The position numbers were made by a program, and so were the translations under genes. Shown here piece after piece: positions 24,246 through 33,150 of a stretch of DNA of 64,000 nucleotides (position 1 is its first letter; each line of letters opens with the position of its first letter). The stretch comes from an uncultured Rhodospirillales bacterium. GTDB taxonomy: Bacteria; Pseudomonadota; Alphaproteobacteria; Acetobacterales; Acetobacteraceae. The notes under the pieces are model-generated. The model was given only the letters and a program-made list of their open reading frames with translations, did no database searches and was not told the DNA's origin. The stretch is from positions 1-64,000 of the forward strand of contig CAILMF010000020.1 in NCBI GenBank assembly GCA_903835235.1, written 5' to 3'.

Positions 24246-25806
24246 GCGCAGCCCCTGGTGGCGCCGCGGTACCCCGCCCGATGCCGCCTTCCGCCGGCTG
24301 TTCGAGGCCGCGCCCGAGGCCACCGCGCTGGTTTCCGCCGAAGGGCTGCTGCTGGCGGCCAATGCGGCGCTGCGTCGGATGGCCGGCCCGGCGCTGCCGC
24401 TGCGCGACGGCATCCCCGCCGCCGCCCTGCTGGCCGAGCCGGACCGCGCGAAACTGGCCGCCGCGCTGGCGGCGCCACAGGCCATCCTGCCGTTCGAGGC
24501 CCGGCCGGCCGACCCCTCGGCGCCCGAGGATGCCTGTTGGCAACTGGTGCTCGGCCCGGTGGAGGCCAGCGACGCACTGCTGCTGCGCGTCACCGACGTC
24601 ACGCTGGCCCGGCGGGCGGAGGCGCGGCTGGCCGGTGGCTCCAGGCTGGAGACGGTGGGGCGGCTGGCCGGCGGCATCGCCCATGACTTCAACAATCTGT
24701 TGACGGCGATCCTCGGCGGGGTGGAGGCGGCGCGTGGTGTCGGCCTGCCGGATGCCGCCCTGGTGGAACTGGACCAGGTGCAGGCTGCGGCCCGGCGCGG
24801 CGCGGAACTGGTGAAGAACCTGCTGGCCTTCGCCCGGCAGCAAACCCTGCTGCCCCGCGTGGTCGCGCTGAACGAGGTGGTCGCGGGGACGATCCAACTG
24901 CTCGGCCGCAGCCTGAGCGGGCGGGTGGTGCTGGAATTCGCGCTGGAACAGCCCGGGCGGCTGGTGAAGGTGGACCCGGCGCAACTCGGCCAGGTGGTGA
25001 TGAACCTGGCGCTGAATGCGCGGGACGCCATGCCAGAGGGCGGCCGGCTGCGCATTGGCACCGGGCACCGGCTGGTGCTGCGGCCGGAAGGCGAGGGCCG
25101 CGCCAGCCTGCCGCCAGGGCGCTACGCCGTGCTGGAGGTGGCGGATTCCGGCCAGGGCATGCCGCCCGAGGTGATGGCGCGCATCTTCGACCCGTTCTTT
25201 TCCACCAAGGGCAGTGGCGGTACTGGGCTGGGGCTGGCCACGGTGCAGGGCATCGTGGCGCAGTCCGGCGGGCATATCACGGTGGAGAGCACGCCGGGGC
25301 AGGGCACCTGCTTCCGCATCTACCTGCCGCGGCATGAGGGGGAGACGCCGGCTGAAGCGCCGGCCAGGGCAATGCCGGCTGAGGCGCCGGAGCGAGCGGC
25401 GCCTGCCGCCCCGGCGCCGGAGCCCGCGACGGCGGGCCGCCCGTTGCTCTTGGTGGAGGATGAGGCGCCGCTCCGCCGGCTGGCGGAGCGCGCCCTGACC
25501 CGCGCCGGCCACGCCGTGCTGGTGGCCGAGGACGCCGAGCAGGCGCTGGAGCTGATGGAAGGCGCCGAGCAGCCGGCCGCGCTCGTCAGCGATGTCTCCA
25601 TGCCCGGCATGGACGGGCTGGCCCTGGCGCGGCAGTTGCGGCAGCGCTGGCCGGGCCTGCCGGTGCTGCTGCTTTCCGGCTACGCTGCCAGTACCATCGG
25701 CAGCGACCTGGAGTCGGAAGGCATCCTGTTCGTCGCCAAGCCCTATGCGCCCGCCGATTTATTGGCGGCGGTCGGGCGGGCGATGTCAGTGGCATTCGTA
25801 CCCTAA
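24238..25806 (+). CDS. cckA: CckA-like hybrid histidine kinase
   Basis: CckA feeds phosphate to ChpT and then CtrA, the master regulator of flagella and cell-cycle genes in many alphaproteobacteria. The 522-residue protein has a PAS-like region (about 10-125), a HisKA domain with H149 in GGIAHDFNNLLTAILGG, and an HATPase domain (LNARDAMPEGGRLRI, IFDPFFSTKGSGGTGLGLAT). An Ala/Pro/Glu linker follows, then a receiver domain with D452 (SDVSMPGMDG). Unlike classical CckA it lacks obvious membrane helices. Coupling to flhB by eight bases links it to motility. The CckA assignment is by architecture and context; another hybrid kinase is possible. Confidence 0.8.
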   Translation: MAERSPWWRRGTPPDAAFRRLFEAAPEATALVSAEGLLLAANAALRRMAGPALPLRDGIPAAALLAEPDRAKLAAALAAPQAILPFEARPADPSAPEDACWQLVLGPVEASDALLLRVTDVTLARRAEARLAGGSRLETVGRLAGGIAHDFNNLLTAILGGVEAARGVGLPDAALVELDQVQAAARRGAELVKNLLAFARQQTLLPRVVALNEVVAGTIQLLGRSLSGRVVLEFALEQPGRLVKVDPAQLGQVVMNLALNARDAMPEGGRLRIGTGHRLVLRPEGEGRASLPPGRYAVLEVADSGQGMPPEVMARIFDPFFSTKGSGGTGLGLATVQGIVAQSGGHITVESTPGQGTCFRIYLPRHEGETPAEAPARAMPAEAPERAAPAAPAPEPATAGRPLLLVEDEAPLRRLAERALTRAGHAVLVAEDAEQALELMEGAEQPAALVSDVSMPGMDGLALARQLRQRWPGLPVLLLSGYAASTIGSDLESEGILFVAKPYAPADLLAAVGRAMSVAFVP

Positions 25807-25851
25807 ATGTTCTTGTTTTTGCGGCTCGATGGGAACATATTGGCGCCAGTT

Positions 25852-25871
25852 GGTTAATCGACGCCTTAACC
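25852..25871. promoter_or_regulatory. GGTTAA/TTAACC dyad upstream of recA
   Basis: GGTTAA (25852-25857) and TTAACC (25866-25871) form a perfect inverted repeat with an 8-base spacer. TTAA pairs resemble CtrA sites, which normally have a 7-base spacer, so the match is imperfect. Another regulator is equally possible. Confidence 0.3.
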
Positions 25872-25875
25872 TTTC

Positions 25876-25890
25876 GTTTTCGACTTGTTC
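25876..25890 (+). promoter_or_regulatory. LexA operator-like site of recA
   Basis: GTTT-TCGACTT-GTTC matches the alphaproteobacterial LexA box GTTC-N7-GTTC with one change. It lies about 100 bases upstream of the recA start, where such operators occur. This implies SOS induction of recA. Confidence 0.6.
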
Positions 25891-25988
25891 TGAAACGACC
25901 GGAGCGTGTTAGGGTGCCGGGCGACACAACCAAGGGCCTTTCGCGCCAGGGTTGAATTCGGGCGACGCAGCAGCGGGGATTGCGGACT

Positions 25989-27038
<1,050 letters not shown>

Positions 27039-27061
27039 ACCGTAGTTTTGTGCTTTTAATG

Positions 27062-27098
27062 GAACGGGCGTCGGTCTGCGAGACAGCGACGCCCGTTC
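27062..27098 (+). terminator. Stem-loop terminator after recA
   Basis: GAACGGGCGTCG (27062-27073) pairs exactly with CGACGCCCGTTC (27087-27098). The 13-base loop contains an inner GTCT-GCG-AGAC hairpin. It starts 24 bases past the recA stop. There is no long T tract after it. Confidence 0.75.
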
Positions 27099-27232
27099 TC
27101 GCGACAATGCTGCAACGCAGTGGTTGTCCTGGGGCGGTGATCTGCCCGTAGTTACATGGCAAGACTCGCTAGCAAGCCTCTGACTCGTAGTAGAATTCTT
27201 GTGAAGAACCTCTCGACCTGAGGCGACTCGGG

Positions 27233-27253
27233 ATGCTAGGCAGGGTCTAGCAT
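27233..27253. repeat. Short CTAG-bearing palindrome
   Basis: ATGCTAG (27233-27239) and CTAGCAT (27247-27253) are perfect complements around GCAGGGT. It lies 19 bases before the next gene. Function unknown; it could be a small operator or a footprint related to the CTAG-flanked elements. Confidence 0.35.
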
Positions 27254-27271
27254 TCGCAACGATCGAGGCCG

Positions 27272-27985
27272 ATGTCGCCACCCCATTACGTCGGATATGA
27301 CGACGACCCCTTGCCGCCTGACCGCTTTCGGATGAGCTTCGGCCCGCCGAAGCGCAAGCCGAAGCGTCAACCGGAACCGGTGGCCCTGGCGCCGCCGCGC
27401 CCTGTGATCGTGGCGCCACGGCCCGTGGTCGTGGCCCCGCCGCCACCGCCGGCAGAGCCGCCCCGCCCGACGCGGGCAATGCCCTTGGCTACCAACCCCA
27501 CGGTTGGGCAGGACATTGCCGCCCGGCCGGTCAAGCTGCTGCGTCCTCAGTTGGAGCCGCGTGGCCAACAGGTCGGCAGCTTCCCCACCTGGAAGCCGCT
27601 GCCTGCCCCGGTCGTGCGCCTGCCCGCCCACCCCGTTGCCGCGGTTGAGGACGTCGCGCGCGGGCTGCCTGCGCCGGCGCTGCTGGCGCTGCGGGTGTTG
27701 GGCGCGCTGCTGCTGCTGGCGCCGATCGGTTGGCTGAGCGGCTGGTTCGGCCTGCCGCCCACCGCGGCGGACTTCCTGATGACCGGCCTTGGCCGGCTCA
27801 GCTGGCGCACCTTCGGTGGTCCCGACGCCATGCTGCTCTACTGGGTGCTGCTGTTTCCCGCCGCACTGACGCTGAGCTTCGTGAACCGCCTGGTCTGGCC
27901 GCTGGCGGCGTTGGGCACCTTCTATTGGAGTTGGGAAGGCCTGCACCATCTGCTCGGCATGCCCGCCCCCTGGGTGCCCTGGTAA
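27272..27985 (+). CDS. Hypothetical Pro-rich membrane protein
   Basis: A 237-residue protein of unknown family. Residues 1-125 are Pro/Arg-rich and probably disordered (RPVIVAPRPVVVAPPPPP). Residues about 130-235 hold two or three hydrophobic segments (LLALRVLGALLLLAPIGWL, AMLLYWVLLFPAALTLSFV, and a final Trp-rich stretch). There is no signal peptide, so it is probably an inner-membrane protein with a cytoplasmic N-terminal tail. It stands between recA and alaS on the same strand, with a 233-base gap before it. No function can be assigned. Confidence 0.65.
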   Translation: MSPPHYVGYDDDPLPPDRFRMSFGPPKRKPKRQPEPVALAPPRPVIVAPRPVVVAPPPPPAEPPRPTRAMPLATNPTVGQDIAARPVKLLRPQLEPRGQQVGSFPTWKPLPAPVVRLPAHPVAAVEDVARGLPAPALLALRVLGALLLLAPIGWLSGWFGLPPTAADFLMTGLGRLSWRTFGGPDAMLLYWVLLFPAALTLSFVNRLVWPLAALGTFYWSWEGLHHLLGMPAPWVPW

Positions 27986-28072
27986 GCGGGGCCTTCACGC
28001 TCCCGGCCCGGCGCGCTAGGTGAAAGCCTGGACCCGCGCCGAGGCGGGAGAAGAACAGGGCCTTTCGCCGCG

Positions 28073-30721
28073 ATGACCAGCAGCAACGACATCCGCGCCA
28101 CCTTCCTCGACTACTTCGCCCGCAACGGGCACCAGGTCGTGGAATCCTCGCCGCTGGTGCCGCGCAACGACCCCACGCTGATGTTTGCCAACAGCGGCAT
28201 GGTCCAGTTCAAGAACGTCTTCACCGGGGCCGAGAAGCGCGCCTACCAGCGCGCCACCACGGCGCAGAAATGCGTCCGCGCCGGCGGCAAGCACAACGAC
28301 TTGGACAATGTCGGCTACACCGCCCGGCACCACACCTTCTTCGAGATGCTGGGGAATTTCAGCTTCGGCGACTACTTCAAGGAACAGGCGATCACCCATG
28401 CCTGGACCCTGCTGACCCGCGACTTCGCGCTGGCGAAGGAAAAGCTGCTGGTCACGGTCTACTCGGAGGACGAGCAGGCCGCCGACCTCTGGAAGAAGGT
28501 CGCGGGCATCTCGGATAGCCGGATCATCCGCATCCCCACCTCCGACAACTTCTGGCGGATGGGCGACACCGGCCCCTGCGGTCCGTGCAGCGAAATCTTC
28601 TACGACCATGGCGACCACATCCTCGGCGGCCCGCCCGGCAGCCCGGATGAAGACGGCGACCGGTTCATCGAGATCTGGAACCTGGTCTTCATGCAGTACG
28701 AGGAAGGCCCGCCCGGCACCCGAGTGTCGCTGCCGCGCCCCAGCATCGACACCGGCATGGGCCTCGAACGCTTCGCCGCGATCCTGCAGGGCAAGCACGA
28801 CAACTACGACACCGACACGCTGCGCGCCCTGATCCTGGCCTCCGCCGAGGCCACCGGGCAGGACGCCGATGGCGCCTTCCGCATCAGCCACCGCGTGGTG
28901 GCGGACCACCTGCGCGCTGGCTCCTTCCTCATCGCCGATGGCGTCATGCCCAGCAACGAGGGCCGCGGCTATGTGCTGCGCCGCATCCTGCGCCGCGCCA
29001 TGCGCCACGCCCACATGATGGGCAGCCGCGACCCGCTGCTGCACCGCCTTGTGCCGGCGCTGGTGCGCCAGATGGGCGCCGCATACCCCGAATTGCAGCG
29101 CGCGGAGACGCTGATCGAGGGCACGCTGAAGCTGGAGGAGACCCGCTTCCGCACCCTGCTGGAACGCGGCCTGCACCTGCTGACCGATGAGACGCAGAAG
29201 CTGGGCGAAGGTGGCGTGCTGGCCGGCGATGTCGCCTTCAAGCTGTACGACACCTACGGCTTCCCGGTGGATTTGACGCAGGACGCGCTGCGCTCCGAAG
29301 GCAAGAGCGTCGACCTCAAGGGCTTCGAGGCGGCGATGGCGGAGCAGCGCAAGCGCGCCCGCGCCGCCTGGGCCGGCAGCGGCGAGGCAGCTACGGAAAC
29401 GCTGTGGTTCGACATCAAGGAGAAGGTCGGCGCCTCCGAATTCCTCGGCTACTCCACCGAGAGCGCCGAGGGTGAAATCCTGGCGATTGTGCGCGATGGC
29501 AAGCTGGTGGACAGCGCGCCGGTCGGTGCCGAGGTCGCGGTCATCCTGAACCAGACGCCGTTCTACGCCGAAAGCGGCGGCCAGGTCGGCGACCACGGTG
29601 TTATCAGCGCCGGCGACGCCGCTGGGATCACCATCAAGGACACCCAGAAGAAGCTGGGCGACCTCTTCGTCCACCTGGGCACGGTCGCGCATGGCGAGGC
29701 CAAGGTCGGCATGGCGGTGCAGGCCGAGGTGGACCATTCCCGCCGCGGCGCCATCCGCGCCCACCACAGCGCGACGCATCTGCTGCATGAGGCGCTGCGT
29801 CGGCGGCTCGGCACCCATGTCGCGCAGAAGGGCTCGCTCAACGCGCCGGACCGGCTGCGCTTTGACGTTTCCCACAACGCGCCGATGAGCGACGCCGACC
29901 TGGCCTGGGTGGAAGCCGAGGTCAACGCCCGGGTGCGCGAGAATGCCGAGGTGACGACCCGGCTGATGACGCCGGACGCCGCGGTGCAGATCGGCGCCAT
30001 GGCGCTGTTCGGTGAGAAGTATGGCGAGGAGGTGCGCGTCGTCTCCATGGGCCACGACCCCGCGGCGGTGGAGAAGTTCGGCGTCTATTCGCTGGAGCTT
30101 TGCGGCGGCACCCATGTGCGGCGCACCGGCGATATCGGGCTGTTCAAGATCGTGGCCGAAGCCGCGGTCTCCGCCGGCGTGCGCCGGGTGGAAGCGGTGT
30201 GCGGCGAGGCGGCGCTGGCGGTGGTGGAAACCGCCGAGAAGCGCCTGGCCGAGGTGGCCGCCGCGCTGAAGGTGGCGCCGGGTGACGTGGCCGCCCGCGT
30301 CACCGCGCTGCTGGAGCAGTCCCGTCGCCTGGAACGCGACGTGGCCGAGCTGCGCAAGAAACTGGCCACCGGCGGCGCGGCGCAGGAAGCCGAGGAGATT
30401 GCCGGCCTCAAGGTGGCGCTGCGCAACCTCGGCGACATTCCCGCGCGCGACCTGAAGGGCGTGGCCGAGGCGATCCTGAAGGCCGGCACTGCCGATGTCG
30501 TGGCGCTGGTCAGCACCGCCGAGGGCAAGGCCAGCGTCGTGGTCGCCACCGGCGAGGCGGCCAAGGGCAAGGCGGATGCCGTGGCCCTGGTGCGCGCGGC
30601 GGCGGCGGCGGTGGGCGGCAAGGGCGGCGGTGGCCGGCCGGAGATGGCCCAGGCCGGTGGCCCCGATGGCGACAAGGCCGACGACGCGCTGGTGGCGATC
30701 CGGCTGGCGCTGGCAGGCTAA
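28073..30721 (+). CDS. alaS: Alanyl-tRNA synthetase
   Basis: AlaRS charges tRNA-Ala and edits mischarged Ser/Gly. The 882-residue length is standard. Class II aminoacylation core: [32 protein letters not shown] and [15 protein letters not shown]. Editing domain metal ligands are visible in [19 protein letters not shown] and [14 protein letters not shown]. The C-terminal C-Ala domain is present, ending in a Gly-rich [16 protein letters not shown] and a final helix. The first ATG has homologous N-terminal residues directly after it ([20 protein letters not shown]). Confidence 0.98.
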   Translation: MTSSNDIRATFLDYFARNGHQVVESSPLVPRNDPTLMFANSGMVQFKNVFTGAEKRAYQRATTAQKCVRAGGKHNDLDNVGYTARHHTFFEMLGNFSFGDYFKEQAITHAWTLLTRDFALAKEKLLVTVYSEDEQAADLWKKVAGISDSRIIRIPTSDNFWRMGDTGPCGPCSEIFYDHGDHILGGPPGSPDEDGDRFIEIWNLVFMQYEEGPPGTRVSLPRPSIDTGMGLERFAAILQGKHDNYDTDTLRALILASAEATGQDADGAFRISHRVVADHLRAGSFLIADGVMPSNEGRGYVLRRILRRAMRHAHMMGSRDPLLHRLVPALVRQMGAAYPELQRAETLIEGTLKLEETRFRTLLERGLHLLTDETQKLGEGGVLAGDVAFKLYDTYGFPVDLTQDALRSEGKSVDLKGFEAAMAEQRKRARAAWAGSGEAATETLWFDIKEKVGASEFLGYSTESAEGEILAIVRDGKLVDSAPVGAEVAVILNQTPFYAESGGQVGDHGVISAGDAAGITIKDTQKKLGDLFVHLGTVAHGEAKVGMAVQAEVDHSRRGAIRAHHSATHLLHEALRRRLGTHVAQKGSLNAPDRLRFDVSHNAPMSDADLAWVEAEVNARVRENAEVTTRLMTPDAAVQIGAMALFGEKYGEEVRVVSMGHDPAAVEKFGVYSLELCGGTHVRRTGDIGLFKIVAEAAVSAGVRRVEAVCGEAALAVVETAEKRLAEVAAALKVAPGDVAARVTALLEQSRRLERDVAELRKKLATGGAAQEAEEIAGLKVALRNLGDIPARDLKGVAEAILKAGTADVVALVSTAEGKASVVVATGEAAKGKADAVALVRAAAAAVGGKGGGGRPEMAQAGGPDGDKADDALVAIRLALAG

Positions 30722-30810
30722 ATTAACCGCCCGTCGTCATGCTGGGGCAAGCGCCGGGCGGGCTGTACCCCCGGGCGGCGTAATTTGCTCCCTCAAGTGC
30801 CTGGCGGGCG

Positions 30811-31203
30811 ATGGTTGAACTCCTCGGCGTGTTGCTGGCCGGCTGCGTCGCCGGCCTGGCCTGGCTGGCGTGGCGGCTGGCCCGCGCGGTGCGCCGGCTG
30901 CTGCCCGGGCCACGACCGCTGCGCGCCGCGCCAATCCGGCTCGCCCGGCATCGGTTGCGCCACGCCGACCAGCGCGCCGCCGAACTGACCGCAGAGATCG
31001 AGCGGCTGCGCGTTGCGCTGCGCGCCGCCCGCAGCGCGCCGAAGCCTGCGCCGGCCGGGCGCGACCGCTTCCAGGAAGCCAAGCGCGCCTTTGCCCTGCG
31101 CTTCCACCCCGACCGCATCACCGCCCGCGCCGCCGAGCGGATGGTCCGCATCGCCATGTTCAAGGAGCATTGGGCCGAACTGCGGCGGATCGAGCGGGAG
31201 TAG
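30811..31203 (+). CDS. Membrane-anchored J-like HPD protein A
   Basis: A 130-residue protein. Residues 3-22 are a membrane helix (ELLGVLLAGCVAGLAWLAWR). Residues 45-75 are a basic coiled-coil-like helix. Residues 86-130 form a compact module, RFQEAKRAFALRFHPDR, then a helix with MFKEHWAELRRIE. H99-P100-D101 is the signature that DnaJ J-domains use to stimulate Hsp70. Helices II and III of a J domain are recognisable; helix I is not. The next gene ends in a near-identical module. Either a truncated J protein or a look-alike; the role is unknown. Confidence 0.7.
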   Translation: MVELLGVLLAGCVAGLAWLAWRLARAVRRLLPGPRPLRAAPIRLARHRLRHADQRAAELTAEIERLRVALRAARSAPKPAPAGRDRFQEAKRAFALRFHPDRITARAAERMVRIAMFKEHWAELRRIERE

Positions 31204-31204
31204 A

Positions 31205-31810
31205 ATGCCTGGCCTGTTCCATGCCATCTATCGGTTCGTGATGCTGCTCGACATCTCCCTTCTGCCGACGACGATGGCCACCATGGCGATCCTTGGCCTG
31301 GCCTGGGACGTATTGGCGCCAGCCAGCCTGCGCGAAGCAGCCAGGCCGCGCTTCCTGCGCGCGCCGGCGCCGCGGGCGCGCCGGACGCATATCGGTGGCG
31401 CCGCTGGCGAAGGGCAGATGGCGACGCTGCAGAACAAGCTGCAGGAGTTGGAGGCGACGGTCGCCCGGCTGCGGCAAACCGGACATTCCGTCGTCTCCCA
31501 GCGAGACGCCGCCCGGGCGGAGGCGGCCAGCCTGCGCCTGGCGCTTGGCACCGCGCAGCAGGAACTGGCCCGGGTGCGGCAGCATGAGGAATTCGAGTTC
31601 CTGGCGAAGGCGGTGCTGCGCGAACCGCCGCCGCCGGTGGTCTTCGCGGCCCCCGACCCGGCCGACAATGGCAAGTTCCGCGCCGCGAAGCTTGCCTTCG
31701 CCCGGCTCTATCACCCCGACCGCGGCGGTTCTTCCGAGATCGACCGGCTGATCCGCAGCCAGGTGTTCAAGGAGTTCTGGGCCGAGTTGGAGCGGATAGA
31801 GAAGGGCTAG
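31205..31810 (+). CDS. Membrane-anchored coiled-coil J-like HPD protein B
   Basis: A 201-residue paralogue of the upstream gene, starting one base after its stop codon. Residues about 10-35 are hydrophobic (LLDISLLPTTMATMAILGLA). Residues 70-128 are a coiled coil (MATLQNKLQELEATVARLRQ onward). After a Pro hinge (PPPPVV) the C-terminal module reads KFRAAKLAFARLYHPDRGG with H170-P171-D172, then a helix containing VFKEFWAELERIEKG. The terminal modules of A and B share the order AKxAFA, HPDR, FKExWAELxRIE. Together they could recruit DnaK to a membrane site. This is inference from the HPD motif alone. Confidence 0.7.
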   Translation: MPGLFHAIYRFVMLLDISLLPTTMATMAILGLAWDVLAPASLREAARPRFLRAPAPRARRTHIGGAAGEGQMATLQNKLQELEATVARLRQTGHSVVSQRDAARAEAASLRLALGTAQQELARVRQHEEFEFLAKAVLREPPPPVVFAAPDPADNGKFRAAKLAFARLYHPDRGGSSEIDRLIRSQVFKEFWAELERIEKG

Positions 31811-31854
31811 GTTTGGAGTGCGTCCCGCAACCTAGGTTTGGAGTGCGTCCCGCA
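31807..31854. repeat. 25-bp tandem duplication at a convergent gene junction
   Basis: The 23-base unit beginning CTAGGTTTGGAGTGCGTCCC occurs at 31807-31829 and again at 31832-31854. The first copy contains the stop codon of the HPD protein B gene; the second contains the stop and last six codons of the leftward DUF599 gene (RDALQT). The first copy is therefore a duplicate of the DUF599 3' end, likely from replication slippage. Confidence 0.9.
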
Positions 31855-32506
31855 CTACGCTGCGGAATTCCCGCCGGTGCAGTTCCACCACCACCCACAG
31901 GCTGGCGGCCGCCAGCGCCAGCGGATGGACAATCCACGCCAGCGCCGCCAGGCCGAAGTAGTAGGCGCGCAGCCCGGTGTTGAAGTGACGCGCGGCGCGG
32001 TTGGCGACGCGGGCGGCGGTTTCGGCCCGCTCCCGGCTCTCCGGCGCGGTACTGTCCGGCGGCACGCTGCCGACCACGATGCTGCAATAGTTGAACTGCC
32101 GCAGCGCCCAGGTCAGCTCGAAGAAGGCGCGGACGAAGATCAACAGCAGCAGCGCGATCCGCAACTCCCACCCCGCCGGGTCCGGCATGGCGGCAAAGGG
32201 CAGGGCGCCGAAGATGCGCCGGCCAAGCTCCGGGCTGGCCATCATGGCCAACAGGCCGCCCAGGATGAAGATGGCGGTATTGGCCAGGAAGGACGTGCTG
32301 TTCATCAGGTTGCCGATGATGTTCACGTCGCCGATGCGGTTGTCCCGCAGCAGCATGGCCCGCATCCAGCGGCGGCGGTGTTCGTCCATGGCGGCGATGA
32401 CGCTGCGGCTGCGGAATTTTTCAACGTGATCAACGAGGTAGGAGTATCCTGCCCAGCAGGTCACGAAGACGCCAAGGGCGATGTAGTCCAGGATCGAGAG
32501 CGGCAA
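31832..32506 (-). CDS. DUF599-family membrane protein
   Basis: A 224-residue inner-membrane protein with about four helices (LDYIALGVFVTCWAGYSYLV, TAIFILGGLLAMMASPEL, ELRIALLLLIFVRAFFELTW, GLAALAWIVHPLALAAASLW). The pattern MDEHRRRWMRAMLLRDNRIG and ARHFNTGLRAYYFGLAALAW fits DUF599, a family common in proteobacteria with no settled function. It is convergent with the HPD pair; its last codons are duplicated downstream. Confidence 0.82.
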   Translation of the reverse strand: MPLSILDYIALGVFVTCWAGYSYLVDHVEKFRSRSVIAAMDEHRRRWMRAMLLRDNRIGDVNIIGNLMNSTSFLANTAIFILGGLLAMMASPELGRRIFGALPFAAMPDPAGWELRIALLLLIFVRAFFELTWALRQFNYCSIVVGSVPPDSTAPESRERAETAARVANRAARHFNTGLRAYYFGLAALAWIVHPLALAAASLWVVVELHRREFRSVVRDALQT

Positions 32507-32595
32507 GATGGTGGACCTTCTGGTTCGGCTGTGGGCGACGCCAGAGCACTCCGCGCCCTGTCGGGCGCATTTCGCGCGCTATAACATATTGAAAA

Positions 32596-32645
32596 TAGAG
32601 CAAGAAATCCGTTCCGATGATTCCATCAGAACGGATATTGCTCTA
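32596..32645. repeat. 50-bp extended palindrome (REP-like or small RNA hairpin)
   Basis: TAGAGCAA (32596-32603) pairs with TTGCTCTA (32638-32645), ATCCGTTC (32607-32614) with GAACGGAT (32629-32636), and GATG with CATC around the loop ATTC. Only small bulges interrupt the stem. Palindromes of this AGAGCA...TGCTCT shape are, to my recollection, dispersed in alphaproteobacterial genomes. It could be a repeat element, a terminator or the core of an RNA. Confidence 0.7.
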
Positions 32646-32733
32646 CCACTGAATCCTCTCGCATGCCCGTGGGTAACCCGACCTCGCCATGGAAGCGGCA
32701 AATGGGCGACCGCTGCAGCCCAAGCCAGTCGGC

Positions 32734-32907
32734 TCAGGCCGCCACGCCCCGCATCGGTGCCCGGGTCACGTCGTGCTCGAAGATCCAGTCGCGCGAGATC
32801 GGCGGCGGCGCCGGGTTCATGCGGTTGTTCTGGAATTGCTGGCGCGCCTGCAACTGCACCCGGCTGGCACGCGGCACGCGCTCGGCGTCGTAGGCGGTAA
32901 GCCCCGC
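32734..32907 (-). pseudogene. C-terminal relic of a salicylate-hydroxylase-type FAD monooxygenase
   Basis: The minus-strand frame reads AGLTAYDAERVPRASRVQLQ, then ARQQF, and ends with ISRDWIFEHDVTRAP before a stop. This is the usual end of group A flavin monooxygenases (the AYxxERxPRxxRVQ motif and a terminal D-W-I-x-x-x-D). No FAD-binding N-terminal region precedes it; the upstream sequence quickly loses similarity and then meets the divergent SDR promoter. A remnant about 57 residues long is therefore likely, left after deletion or replacement of most of the gene. Confidence 0.6.
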
Positions 32908-33150
32908 CTGCACGTCAGCGCCAACGCCGGCAACGCCAGCACTGCCCGACGACCGACAGCGTTTCCGTGAAGCTGCATGATGCCGCCCGTTCCTCCGATG
33001 CAAGTGCGGCAGGTTTGCATTGGCGGCGAAACTGGGCAACCGCCGCCCGGTCCGTGGTCTCGCCGGGCCGATAGGCGGGGAGGCGGTGATACCAGGCGCC
33101 CTTGCCAGCCGTCGCCGGGCGCAGGAAGTTGTCGAGGAAGGAGTCCTGGG

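Larger units (their letters stand above)
32507..33150. other. 644-bp region: large palindrome, gene relic, no intact gene
   Basis: This stretch separates DUF599 from the SDR gene. It contains the 50-bp extended palindrome at 32596-32645, in an AT-rich setting, and a C-terminal relic of a flavin monooxygenase at 32734-32907. The last 240 bases precede the SDR and have no supported gene; GAAGGAG at 33137-33143 is the SDR ribosome-binding site. Confidence 0.6.
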
